From positions 1 through 32,166 of the IMG/VR virus record IMGVR_UViG_3300038425_000175: 32,166 nt of DNA; one strand, written 5' to 3'. This DNA is from a virus. Within the stretch, counting starts at the first letter, position 1, and every line of letters starts with the position of its first letter. Made by a program: the position numbers and the translations under genes. Positions 1 through 6,358 of this stretch are shown here, piece by piece. Below the pieces are notes generated by a model. The model was given only the letters and a program-made list of their open reading frames with translations. It did not search any database and was not told the DNA's origin.

Positions 1-288
1 TTGGGCGCTCCGGGCGGTAGCTGGCGCCTGTTTTCGGGTGTCGGTGATGAGCGAAATGTGCTTGGCGGGAAACTTCGGCATGTCCGCCACCGGCTCGGCC
101 AGATTCAGGAGGACTTCGATGAACGTCCGCACGCCGTTCAACTGCTCGCCGGTGGGAGCCTTGGTCACCATGTATTCGGCGACGGCCTGGGTTAGACCCA
201 TCTCGAAAATGTTGGAGCCAACAAGGGCGCGAAAGGGAGAAGCTGCTTCGCTCTCTTGAAACCGTTTTTTCGGACTCAAGGAAATCAT
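1..288 (-). CDS. Unknown phage protein, partial (C-terminus beyond window)
   Basis: The minus strand is open from an ATG at 288-286 to the left edge, giving about 96 residues with no stop. The translation is well balanced (for example AEYMVTKAPTGEQLNGVRTF and LLNLAEPVADMPKFPAKHIS) and looks like a soluble, largely helical protein, unlike the plus-strand readings of the same bases, which look like shadows. No clear Shine-Dalgarno precedes the ATG; an in-frame TTG at 324 just after a stop is an alternative start. I do not recognise a family. It is divergent from the plus-strand gene at 478, so the stretch between them probably holds promoters for both directions. Confidence 0.5.
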   Translation of the reverse strand, partial: MISLSPKKRFQESEAASPFRALVGSNIFEMGLTQAVAEYMVTKAPTGEQLNGVRTFIEVLLNLAEPVADMPKFPAKHISLITDTRKQAPATARSAQ

Positions 289-477
289 CGGTGGCAAAGT
301 AGGAGTTTCGACCAGGGGTGTCAACGGTTAAGATTTCTGTTGACGCCGGGAGCGAATTGATAGAAAGTCGGATTACATGACTGCGGTAAATCGAAATTTC
401 ACTTCCCACGCTAGGGCGATTTCTTCGTCGGAATTGCCAGCAGTCATGTGCGCTGGCGTGGGAATTGAGAATTCATT
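289..477. promoter_or_regulatory. Divergent intergenic leader with interleaved inverted repeats
   Basis: This 189-bp gap separates the partial minus gene from the zinc-ribbon gene at 478. It holds two inverted repeats in interleaved order. Arm A 375-384 pairs perfectly over 10 bp with A' 440-449. Arm B 393-414 pairs with B' 453-474 over 22 positions with two mismatches (396/471 and 402/465) and two G.U wobbles. B' ends four bases before the ATG at 478 and would cover its ribosome-binding region. A TTGACG at about 339 could be a -35 box, but no good -10 follows at standard spacing. Control of the downstream operon is an inference. Confidence 0.45.
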
Positions 478-678
478 ATGAGCGACCGCATCGCTGGCAA
501 ACGCCATCTCTGCAAGTGCGGCCACCCGCGCGTCTATTCCTACGCCTTCGACGCCTTCTACTGCCCGCAGTGCGATTTGTACTTGGAGCCAATCTGCGAG
601 CTTCGGGACTGCATTTACTGCCTTCACCGCGCGGCGAAGCCCAGTGGGAACAATCTCTTCGAGCTGAAAGAGCCATGA
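478..678 (+). CDS. Small zinc-ribbon protein
   Basis: A 66-residue protein with clustered cysteines: C12-x-C14, C29-P-Q-C32, C40 and C45-I-Y-C48, spaced like one zinc ribbon plus an additional knuckle. The C-terminal 15 residues have no motif. It starts at ATG 478, directly after the predicted stem-loop, with only a weak ribosome-binding site. Its TGA overlaps the ATG of the glycosyltransferase fusion at 675 (ATGA), so the two are probably translated together. It is the first gene of the plus-strand glycosyltransferase operon. Similar orphan zinc-ribbon proteins are common in phages and usually have no known function; nucleic-acid binding or protein contact are both possible. Confidence 0.7.
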   Translation: MSDRIAGKRHLCKCGHPRVYSYAFDAFYCPQCDLYLEPICELRDCIYCLHRAAKPSGNNLFELKEP

Positions 679-2909
679 TCCGGATGCGCCGCATCGATAT
701 GGCCCCGCCGCGCGGCTGGATCATTTCCCCGCCGTTGGTGCCCAGTGCCATGCAGCTCTGGAGCTTTTATAGCGCCGTCAAGGAAGTCCGCCGGGCGCAC
801 CCCGAATACTCGGAAGCCGAAGCCGCGGCCAAAGTGGATGCGGAAAACGCCCTGCGCTGTTTGAAGATCGGCGCCGACAACTTCGTGATCGTGGACGAGA
901 CCCCTCCGTATCGTTCGCCCTTGGTGAAAAAGAAACCCGCTGTCAGGCCGCACATCCCCGTCACGCTGCTGGCGGTGGACACGTCGGCCAAAGCTTACTT
1001 GGCGGAATTGGCAATTGAACGCTGTCTGGAGCAAGCCACGTTTGACGACGTGAAACTGCTGACCACCGACACCAGCTTGCGTCACGCCGTCCGCATCAAT
1101 CCCATTGACAACCTCGAAGCCTACTCGCGGTTCTGCATCCGGGAAATGGTTGAGCATGTCCAGACCTCGCATGTTCTGGTCGTGCAATGGGACGGCTACG
1201 TGCTGCGCGGCGAGGCGTGGAGTCCCGACTTTCTCAAATACGACTACATCGGCCCGCCGTGGCTGCCCTCGCGGCATGTCGGCAATGGCGGGTTCTCGCT
1301 CCGCAGCAAGCGCCTGCTCAACACGCTGCTGACCATCCCCGGCCCCGAGCATCCCGAAGATGCCTTCATTTGCAACCAACACCGCCCGCGATTGGCTCAG
1401 GCTGGCATCCAATTCGCGCCTTACCCGGTGGCCGCGCAGTTCGGTTTTGAGGGCCGGTCCTGGAATGGCGCGGGCCATGAATGGGAAGGCGTGCCGCTTG
1501 GCTGGTCGGCCCAGTTCGGCTTTCACTCGTTTCTTACGCCGTTGCCCGAGCAATCCGCTCGGCCCCGGATATACCACCATTCTGGCGATTTGGGGGATGC
1601 GATCTACGGGCTCGCCGTGATGAAGAACCTCGGTGGTGGCGTGCTGTTCATCTCCGCTGACAATCGTTTTCCCTACCCGGCAAACACGCGGATGCGCGCG
1701 ACGCCGGAATGGGTGGCCAACTTCGGATCCCTTGCCAACCAGCAGGATTACGTCTGGCGCACGCAATGGACCCACGCGCTGCCTTTTTCGACGGATTTCG
1801 ATTTGAACCAGTTCCGCAGATTCTACCAGAATCCCCAAGGCCGCTACTCCCTGTTCGACCTGCATCAGCGTCAATTCGGCGCGTGCCATCCCGAGGCAGA
1901 GCCCTGGTTGATGGTGGACCGGCCAAACCCGGTGGCTCCCATCGTCGTCAACCGGACCAACCGCTACCGCAACGACGCTTTTCCGTGGCGCGACTTGGTA
2001 ACCCGCTACGGCGGCGAGATGGTGTTTGTCGGCACCGAAGATGAGCACCACGCGTTCAACGCCGAATCGGGCGCACCAGCAATTCCCCGCCACCACACCG
2101 CGAACCTTCTTGAACTTGCCCGCGCGATTGCCGGGGCCAAGGTCTATATTGGAAACCAATCCGTTGGCATGGCGATTGCCTTTGGTCTGGGCCAGAATCT
2201 CATCCAGGAGAAATGGCCCGGCAGCCCCGACTGCGTGTTGGATCGGGCCAATGCGGCTTACTTTCCAGAATCAAACCCGCTCGACATCGCCGCCAAATGG
2301 CTGGCTGGCGATGTTGTCTGGCTGAAGTCATCCCCGTTCGTCACCTTCATCATCCCGACCATTGGGCGGCCCATGCTCGCCCGCACGCTGCAATCCCTGC
2401 TGGACCAAACCGATCCAGACTGGAAGGCGGTGGTCATTGCCGATGCCGTCCAGGGCTTCGAGTTGCCGCTGCAAGACCCGCGCATTGTAATCATGCGGAC
2501 CCGCTCGAAGCTGGGCGCGTCGCACTTTTCCGGCCTCGTGCGCAACCGGGGCATCACGCTGGCCGACTCGGAATGGATTGGCTGCGTTGACGACGACGAC
2601 CGATTGGACGCCAGCTATGTCGAGCGATTGCGCCAGGAAGGCCGCGAGCAAGACCTTGTGGTGTTCAGGATGCGCTACTCGCCGCCGCGCGAGGATGGCG
2701 TTGCCGTTCTGCCGCGCAGCAACCGCGTGGAAGACCTTCGACCCGCCGAAGTCGGCATCTCGTTCGCCGTGCGCAGCGCCTTTCGCCGCCAGCACGATCT
2801 CTGGTTCACGTCCGGCGAATTCGAGGACTGGCTGTTCATCGAGCGTTGCCTGGGTTCAGGGGCTAAGTGCAAGATTTCGGACACCGTGGCGTATTACGTG
2901 AGGCATTAA
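675..2909 (+). CDS. Three-domain glycosyltransferase-like fusion (DUF5672-like, GT9-like, GT2-like)
   Basis: The protein has 744 residues from ATG 675, chosen because it overlaps the upstream stop as ATGA; the frame is open further upstream but that part is antisense-like. Residues about 95-275 resemble the DUF5672 glycosyltransferase-like domain (PVTLLAVDTSAKAYL, VVQWDGYVL, DYIGPPW, HVGNGGFSLRS). Residues about 298-550 resemble an ADP-heptose-type GT9/GT-B domain (HHSGDLGDAIYGL near the start and VYIGNQSVGMAIAFG near 490-505). Residues about 554-744 are a GT-A family 2 domain with FIIPTIGRP at 558-566 and an acidic CVDDDDRLD at 637-645, the expected nucleotide-sugar/metal site. No signal peptide or membrane segment is visible. 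It is followed after one base by another GT-like gene. Targets could be phage DNA, virion proteins or host surface sugars; the sequence does not decide. Domain order is well supported, activity is inferred. Confidence 0.75.
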   Translation: MIRMRRIDMAPPRGWIISPPLVPSAMQLWSFYSAVKEVRRAHPEYSEAEAAAKVDAENALRCLKIGADNFVIVDETPPYRSPLVKKKPAVRPHIPVTLLAVDTSAKAYLAELAIERCLEQATFDDVKLLTTDTSLRHAVRINPIDNLEAYSRFCIREMVEHVQTSHVLVVQWDGYVLRGEAWSPDFLKYDYIGPPWLPSRHVGNGGFSLRSKRLLNTLLTIPGPEHPEDAFICNQHRPRLAQAGIQFAPYPVAAQFGFEGRSWNGAGHEWEGVPLGWSAQFGFHSFLTPLPEQSARPRIYHHSGDLGDAIYGLAVMKNLGGGVLFISADNRFPYPANTRMRATPEWVANFGSLANQQDYVWRTQWTHALPFSTDFDLNQFRRFYQNPQGRYSLFDLHQRQFGACHPEAEPWLMVDRPNPVAPIVVNRTNRYRNDAFPWRDLVTRYGGEMVFVGTEDEHHAFNAESGAPAIPRHHTANLLELARAIAGAKVYIGNQSVGMAIAFGLGQNLIQEKWPGSPDCVLDRANAAYFPESNPLDIAAKWLAGDVVWLKSSPFVTFIIPTIGRPMLARTLQSLLDQTDPDWKAVVIADAVQGFELPLQDPRIVIMRTRSKLGASHFSGLVRNRGITLADSEWIGCVDDDDRLDASYVERLRQEGREQDLVVFRMRYSPPREDGVAVLPRSNRVEDLRPAEVGISFAVRSAFRRQHDLWFTSGEFEDWLFIERCLGSGAKCKISDTVAYYVRH

Positions 2910-2910
2910 A

Positions 2911-3519
2911 ATGAAATCCCCCATCCTAATCCTCCTGCCCAGCTTGAACCGCCCCAACCAGTTGAGTGACGCCTTGGCCTCACTCATCAAGGAAGGCACC
3001 GGCCTGGCCGACATCCTCGTGATCGGCGGCGAGGGCGGTGTGATTGCCGCCTTCAACTCCGTGCCGCATGAACTCATCAGCCAGTACCGCATTGTCGGCA
3101 TGTTCGGCGACGATGTGCGTATGAAAACCCGCGCGTGGGACAAGCTGGTGGTCGAGAAGCTGGCGGGCAAGTCCGGGCTGGTGTACGGCCGCGACGGACA
3201 CCAGGACGCCAAACTCTGCACGCATCCGTTCATCACGTCGGACATCTTTCACGCGCTCGGCTTCATCTACCCATCTCAACTGCACCATTTCTGCGGCGAC
3301 AACTACATGATGCAACTGCTCCAACCCATCGGCAAAGTCCAGTACCTGCCCGAGCTTTACACCGAGCATCTGCATCCCGACGCCGGGAAGTCGCCGCTGG
3401 ACGATACCTATAGCAAGTCGCGAGAATGGTGGGACCGGGACTTGGCGGCGTGGAAGCGGTATCAGGATGAACACTGGATTAACGCTGACCGTGCTCGCGT
3501 GGAGCATGTTTGCCCGTGA
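2911..3519 (+). CDS. GT-A-like glycosyltransferase
   Basis: A 202-residue protein starting one base after the preceding stop. It opens with ILILLPSLNRPNQLSDAL, the beta strand and loop typical of family 2 glycosyltransferases, and has MFGDDVRM with the acidic GDD at residues 66-68 in the position of the DxD metal/nucleotide-sugar motif. Later aromatic- and histidine-rich parts (HHFCGDNYMMQLL, YTEHLHPDAGKS) resemble the acceptor half of GT-A proteins that handle phage- or LPS-type sugars. The protein is short, so it is close to a minimal GT-A fold. No transmembrane helix is seen. Its end overlaps the GTG start of the next GT-like gene as GTGA, which implies coupled expression. Family assignment is likely; substrate is unknown. 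Confidence 0.65.
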   Translation: MKSPILILLPSLNRPNQLSDALASLIKEGTGLADILVIGGEGGVIAAFNSVPHELISQYRIVGMFGDDVRMKTRAWDKLVVEKLAGKSGLVYGRDGHQDAKLCTHPFITSDIFHALGFIYPSQLHHFCGDNYMMQLLQPIGKVQYLPELYTEHLHPDAGKSPLDDTYSKSREWWDRDLAAWKRYQDEHWINADRARVEHVCP

Positions 3520-4148
3520 AAACCTCCATCCTCATCCCCAGCCTTGACGCCGATTACCTGGCCGACCTCCTGCCGCAAATCGAGGGGCCAGACCGCGAGA
3601 TCGTCGTGTGCTCTCCTTACCGGCCTCCTGAAAGCTGTGTCTGGGTTGAAGACACGAAGCTGGCGGGCACCAATCCAGCCCAGCGGATGGCCTTTCAGAA
3701 AAGCAGCGGCGATGTGATTGCTTCGATGTGTGATGACATCATGATTGAATCGGACTGGTGGGAAGCTGGCATGAAGCTGCTTGAAGATGGAAACATGATC
3801 GCCTCGCTCGCCCCGTTGGAAAACAACTATTGCTTCGGCTTTCTCTACGCGAATCTCCCGATGTACCGCCGTGAGACTGCTGTGCGTCTATGGGACTGGT
3901 TCTATCCGTATCAGACGCACTGGGGTGATCCGGCTTTCTCTATGGCCGCCTGGCAGTCGGGAGGAAAGGTAGCGGCCACGCGGCCCTTGGTCCGCTTCCG
4001 GGACCGCGACGGACACCCCGAAGTGCCGCTCAAGACCGCGGCTTTTAACGCCGATTGCATGGCGTTCCTTACTGACTTCCAGGCAATGGCGAGGAATTGG
4101 ATGTGCGGACACTGGCGGCTGTTCAACCGACCGGAGACAAGACCATGA
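3516..4148 (+). CDS. GT-A-like glycosyltransferase, second small copy
   Basis: A 210-residue protein. I place the start at GTG 3516, which overlaps the previous stop as GTGA and gives MKTSILIPSLDADYL, matching the start of its neighbour (MKSPILILLPS). A TTG at 3510 in the same frame sits closer to the GGAG at 3501-3504 and cannot be excluded. The first 80 residues read as a GT-A nucleotide-sugar domain: ILIPSL at the start, GTNPAQRMAFQKSSGDVI at 51-68 and SMCDDIMIES with the CDD acidic site at 72-74. WWEAGMKLL and the LYANLPMYRR region fit an acceptor half. Its TGA overlaps the ATG of the zinc-ribbon gene at 4145. Probably an ancient duplicate of the preceding gene type, by shared layout rather than close identity. 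Confidence 0.62.
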   Translation: MKTSILIPSLDADYLADLLPQIEGPDREIVVCSPYRPPESCVWVEDTKLAGTNPAQRMAFQKSSGDVIASMCDDIMIESDWWEAGMKLLEDGNMIASLAPLENNYCFGFLYANLPMYRRETAVRLWDWFYPYQTHWGDPAFSMAAWQSGGKVAATRPLVRFRDRDGHPEVPLKTAAFNADCMAFLTDFQAMARNWMCGHWRLFNRPETRP

Positions 4149-4435
4149 GCGACAAGATCGACAAACCCTACGCCGTGCCTCACGGCCCCGAATGCCCCCG
4201 CTGCCACCAGCAGATCGTCGAAGCCCAGGACGTGACGCCTGACGCCAGCAACGTGTTCAAAAAGGGCAAGCTCATCGTGTGCGGCGCGTGCGCCCTCATC
4301 TGCCGGGTGGGCGACTCGAAGCTGATTCCCGTCAGCACGAAGGAAGTGCTCAGTTACCCGCCCAGGATTCAGTTGATGTTGCTGGCTACGTGCAAGAGAG
4401 TGGCGGCGCACATCGACCGGATCCAGAATAACTGA
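4145..4435 (+). CDS. Small zinc-ribbon protein
   Basis: A 96-residue protein from ATG 4145, chosen because ATGA overlaps the preceding stop; the frame is open back to 4097 but those residues are antisense-like. Two CxxC knuckles, C17-P-R-C20 and C46-G-A-C49, separated by about 25 residues, form a classical zinc ribbon, and the KGKLIVCGACALIC strand carries the second knuckle. The C-terminal half (SYPPRIQLMLLATCKRVAAHIDRIQ) looks helical. It lies two bases upstream of another zinc-ribbon gene. The pattern resembles short zinc-ribbon proteins seen in phage structural and accessory regions. No specific function can be read from it. Confidence 0.7.
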   Translation: MSDKIDKPYAVPHGPECPRCHQQIVEAQDVTPDASNVFKKGKLIVCGACALICRVGDSKLIPVSTKEVLSYPPRIQLMLLATCKRVAAHIDRIQNN

Positions 4436-4437
4436 GC

Positions 4438-4710
4438 ATGAAGCTCCGCAGTCAGCCTCCCGCCATTTGCCCCGACTGCGGCCAGTACCCGGCCACCCTC
4501 CATGACGGCTCCGGCTATTTCTGCGTGCCGTGCAAGAAGTACGTGGAGCGCATCACCGCGATTATCGAGGACAACATCCGGCGGCGGAAGATGGACGAAT
4601 GCGACGCCAAGGAGAACCGGAGAAAACGCTGGCGGGATTGGTATTACCGGAATAAAAAAGCCGCGCCGACGCCGTTCCCCCGCATTGTTGAACAGCGCCA
4701 GCGCGTCTAA
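4438..4710 (+). CDS. Small zinc-ribbon protein with basic tail
   Basis: A 90-residue protein that starts two bases after the previous stop. C11-P-D-C14 and C29-V-P-C32 make a zinc ribbon, and the rest is a strongly basic helix (IIEDNIRRRKMDECDAKENRRKRWRDWYYRNKK) that could bind nucleic acid or another protein. Its TAA at 4708-4710 overlaps the stop of the convergent ATP-grasp gene (4707-4709), so the two operons end tail to tail with no room for a conventional terminator between the coding regions. It is the last gene of the plus-strand glycosyltransferase operon. Function unknown. Confidence 0.68.
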   Translation: MKLRSQPPAICPDCGQYPATLHDGSGYFCVPCKKYVERITAIIEDNIRRRKMDECDAKENRRKRWRDWYYRNKKAAPTPFPRIVEQRQRV

Positions 4711-5972
4711 ATCAGTTCGAGGACGGTTTCAGCCACTTCGTCCAGGCAGTCCCCCTCAGATTCCAAGTCAAACCCGCGCACATCATCGGCCCTTTGCTTG
4801 CAGATCGCAATTACTTCTTCCGGGTCGTCCCCAAGGGCTATTACGCTGCCGAGTTGTTTCATTGGGGCCACCTGCCGGATGAACCAATCGCGCAACCCAA
4901 GCTCGCCTTGGTCGTCAACCCGGCACCAGTTGTAGAGCTTCACCGACTCGCGGTCTTCCTCCGGGAAATCCACGATCATTGACCGTTCCGTAGCCGTCTC
5001 TGAGCAGAGGATGATCTGGGCGCAGAACTTGTGCCGCCATTCGGGCTGAACCAGTTTTCCCTCGGCCCCGAACCAAATCACTTCGGCAAGGTTGGCCATA
5101 TTGGCGGCAACACATTCGCCCGCGGGCGAGGCGTGACGAGCCGTGTAATCAATCGGGTGAGGCTTGCCGTCCTTCTCGCGGATCTCGGTGGAGAGGAACT
5201 GCCGGTAGTCGGGGTAATTCGCCTTGATGATCTCGGTTAGGGCGTTGTTGACCGTCCGCACGCCTTCCGGCAGGTCCACGTAATCGGCCACGGTTCCAAA
5301 GTAGCACTTGTCCTTTTTCTCCTGACCCCACAGCGATGAACCGGGAAACTCGCCGCCGATGTTGAAGCCGTCGTATCCGATTTCATCGGCATCGGGTATG
5401 GCCGCTTCGACGATGAACTCGACCACGTAGGAGAGCGGCGCGTGCTTGTGGTTAAGCTCGTCAATCTGGCCGCGTGCATCCGAGTAGTCCCGCGCAAACC
5501 ATGTCTCGCCCAGGCCGCGCAACCCGGAGATTTTGACGTACCACCCGTCCTCGGAAGGATGCTCAATGAAGAACTCGCCCAGGGCCTTTGTGCCGGTGAT
5601 CTTGTAGCACTCGTTGACTGGCAGGCCCGCCGCTTGATTGAGTTGCTTTGCCTTCCACCGCAGCAGTTCAAGCTCGGCTCCGCTGCCCGCGCCCCAGACA
5701 CGGTAATTGTGCCTGCGATAGTACTCCTGAAGGTCTGAGCAGAGCACATCTGGAAATACCAAGATCGAGGCATTATCCACCTCCAGATCCCATTTCTTAA
5801 CTCGGCGGATATTGGGCAGGCCCATGCCTACCATCAGTTCACGGCCATCCTGAAAAGTCGTCTCGAACGGGCAGAAGTAGCCCACATCCCCGAAGTCCTT
5901 GGCCAGCAGCAAGGCGAGAGAGGGGAACAAGCCAAAGTCCATCACTAGGGCGCTGTCATCTGGAAATCTCAT
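4707..5972 (-). CDS. ATP-grasp-type ligase
   Basis: A 421-residue protein at the distal end of the minus late operon. Residues about 100-290 read as an ATP-grasp fold: KAKQLNQAAGLPVNECY at 107-123 resembles the pre-ATP helix and loop, DGWYVKISGLRGLGETW at 142-158 contains the likely ATP-binding lysine and glycine-rich loop, YVVEFIVEA at 182-190 the conserved acidic strand, and PHPIDYTARHASPAGE at 271-286 the Asp/Arg magnesium-binding strand, resembling PurD-type enzymes. The family joins a carboxylate to an amine or similar nucleophile at the cost of ATP. Residues 1-95 look like a Rossmann-type N-terminal domain. The start overlaps the upstream stop as ATGA. Substrate is unknown; it could act with the nearby glycosyltransferases on a modified base, sugar or peptide. 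The fold is fairly secure, the role is inference. Confidence 0.65.
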   Translation of the reverse strand: MRFPDDSALVMDFGLFPSLALLLAKDFGDVGYFCPFETTFQDGRELMVGMGLPNIRRVKKWDLEVDNASILVFPDVLCSDLQEYYRRHNYRVWGAGSGAELELLRWKAKQLNQAAGLPVNECYKITGTKALGEFFIEHPSEDGWYVKISGLRGLGETWFARDYSDARGQIDELNHKHAPLSYVVEFIVEAAIPDADEIGYDGFNIGGEFPGSSLWGQEKKDKCYFGTVADYVDLPEGVRTVNNALTEIIKANYPDYRQFLSTEIREKDGKPHPIDYTARHASPAGECVAANMANLAEVIWFGAEGKLVQPEWRHKFCAQIILCSETATERSMIVDFPEEDRESVKLYNWCRVDDQGELGLRDWFIRQVAPMKQLGSVIALGDDPEEVIAICKQRADDVRGFDLESEGDCLDEVAETVLELI

Positions 5973-6358
5973 GGCAGGCTATACACTGCCGCCTCGTACT
6001 TCTGCCAGTTTACCCCAAGCTGATCGCAAGTCAGAGCCTCAATGTTGGTGGCAAAGAAATGCTCCCGGCGATAGGGCGCTTTGGGATCATCTCCCGGCTC
6101 ATCGTCCTCGCCGTGCTTACCCTTGGCCCTGTCCGCCTCAAACTTCTTGTCGAAGTCATCTACCTGCTTCTGTGTGATCTTGCGCTTCTCGCAAAGACGT
6201 TGCTCGATCATCTCATGCAGCCCCACAAGAAATGCGTAATCATCATTGCCCATGTCGGAAACGAAGATGTGCCGCGTGCCGTCTTTCTCGACGATCCAAT
6301 TACCGACAGTCGAATAACGCTGTTGGTCGTGAGGAATGGTTTCAATGGTGATCTTCAT
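5969..6358 (-). CDS. Small acidic/basic helical protein of the late operon
   Basis: A 129-residue protein between the portal and ATP-grasp genes, overlapping both by ATGA. The N-terminal half (IETIPHDQQRYSTVGNWIVE, RHIFVSDMGNDDYAFLVGLHEMIEQRL) looks like a compact alpha/beta domain. Residues 58-100 form a charged helix with many Lys, Asp and Glu (KRKITQKQVDDFDKKFEADR, then GEDDEPGDDP). The C-terminus is aromatic and uncharged. Position immediately downstream of portal would suit a scaffold, protease or connector accessory, but no motif supports any of these. Hypothetical phage protein with strong coding evidence from its double overlap. Confidence 0.6.
   Translation of the reverse strand: MKITIETIPHDQQRYSTVGNWIVEKDGTRHIFVSDMGNDDYAFLVGLHEMIEQRLCEKRKITQKQVDDFDKKFEADRAKGKHGEDDEPGDDPKAPYRREHFFATNIEALTCDQLGVNWQKYEAAVYSLP

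Noticed and set aside
624-2159. 511-codon minus-strand frame opposite the GT fusion
   Set aside because: Composition (Arg, Gly, Val, His) is typical of an antisense shadow, and the plus frame has three recognisable domains.
4690-4720. Transcription terminator between convergent operons
   Set aside because: The stop codons overlap and no stem-loop with T-tract is visible at the junction.
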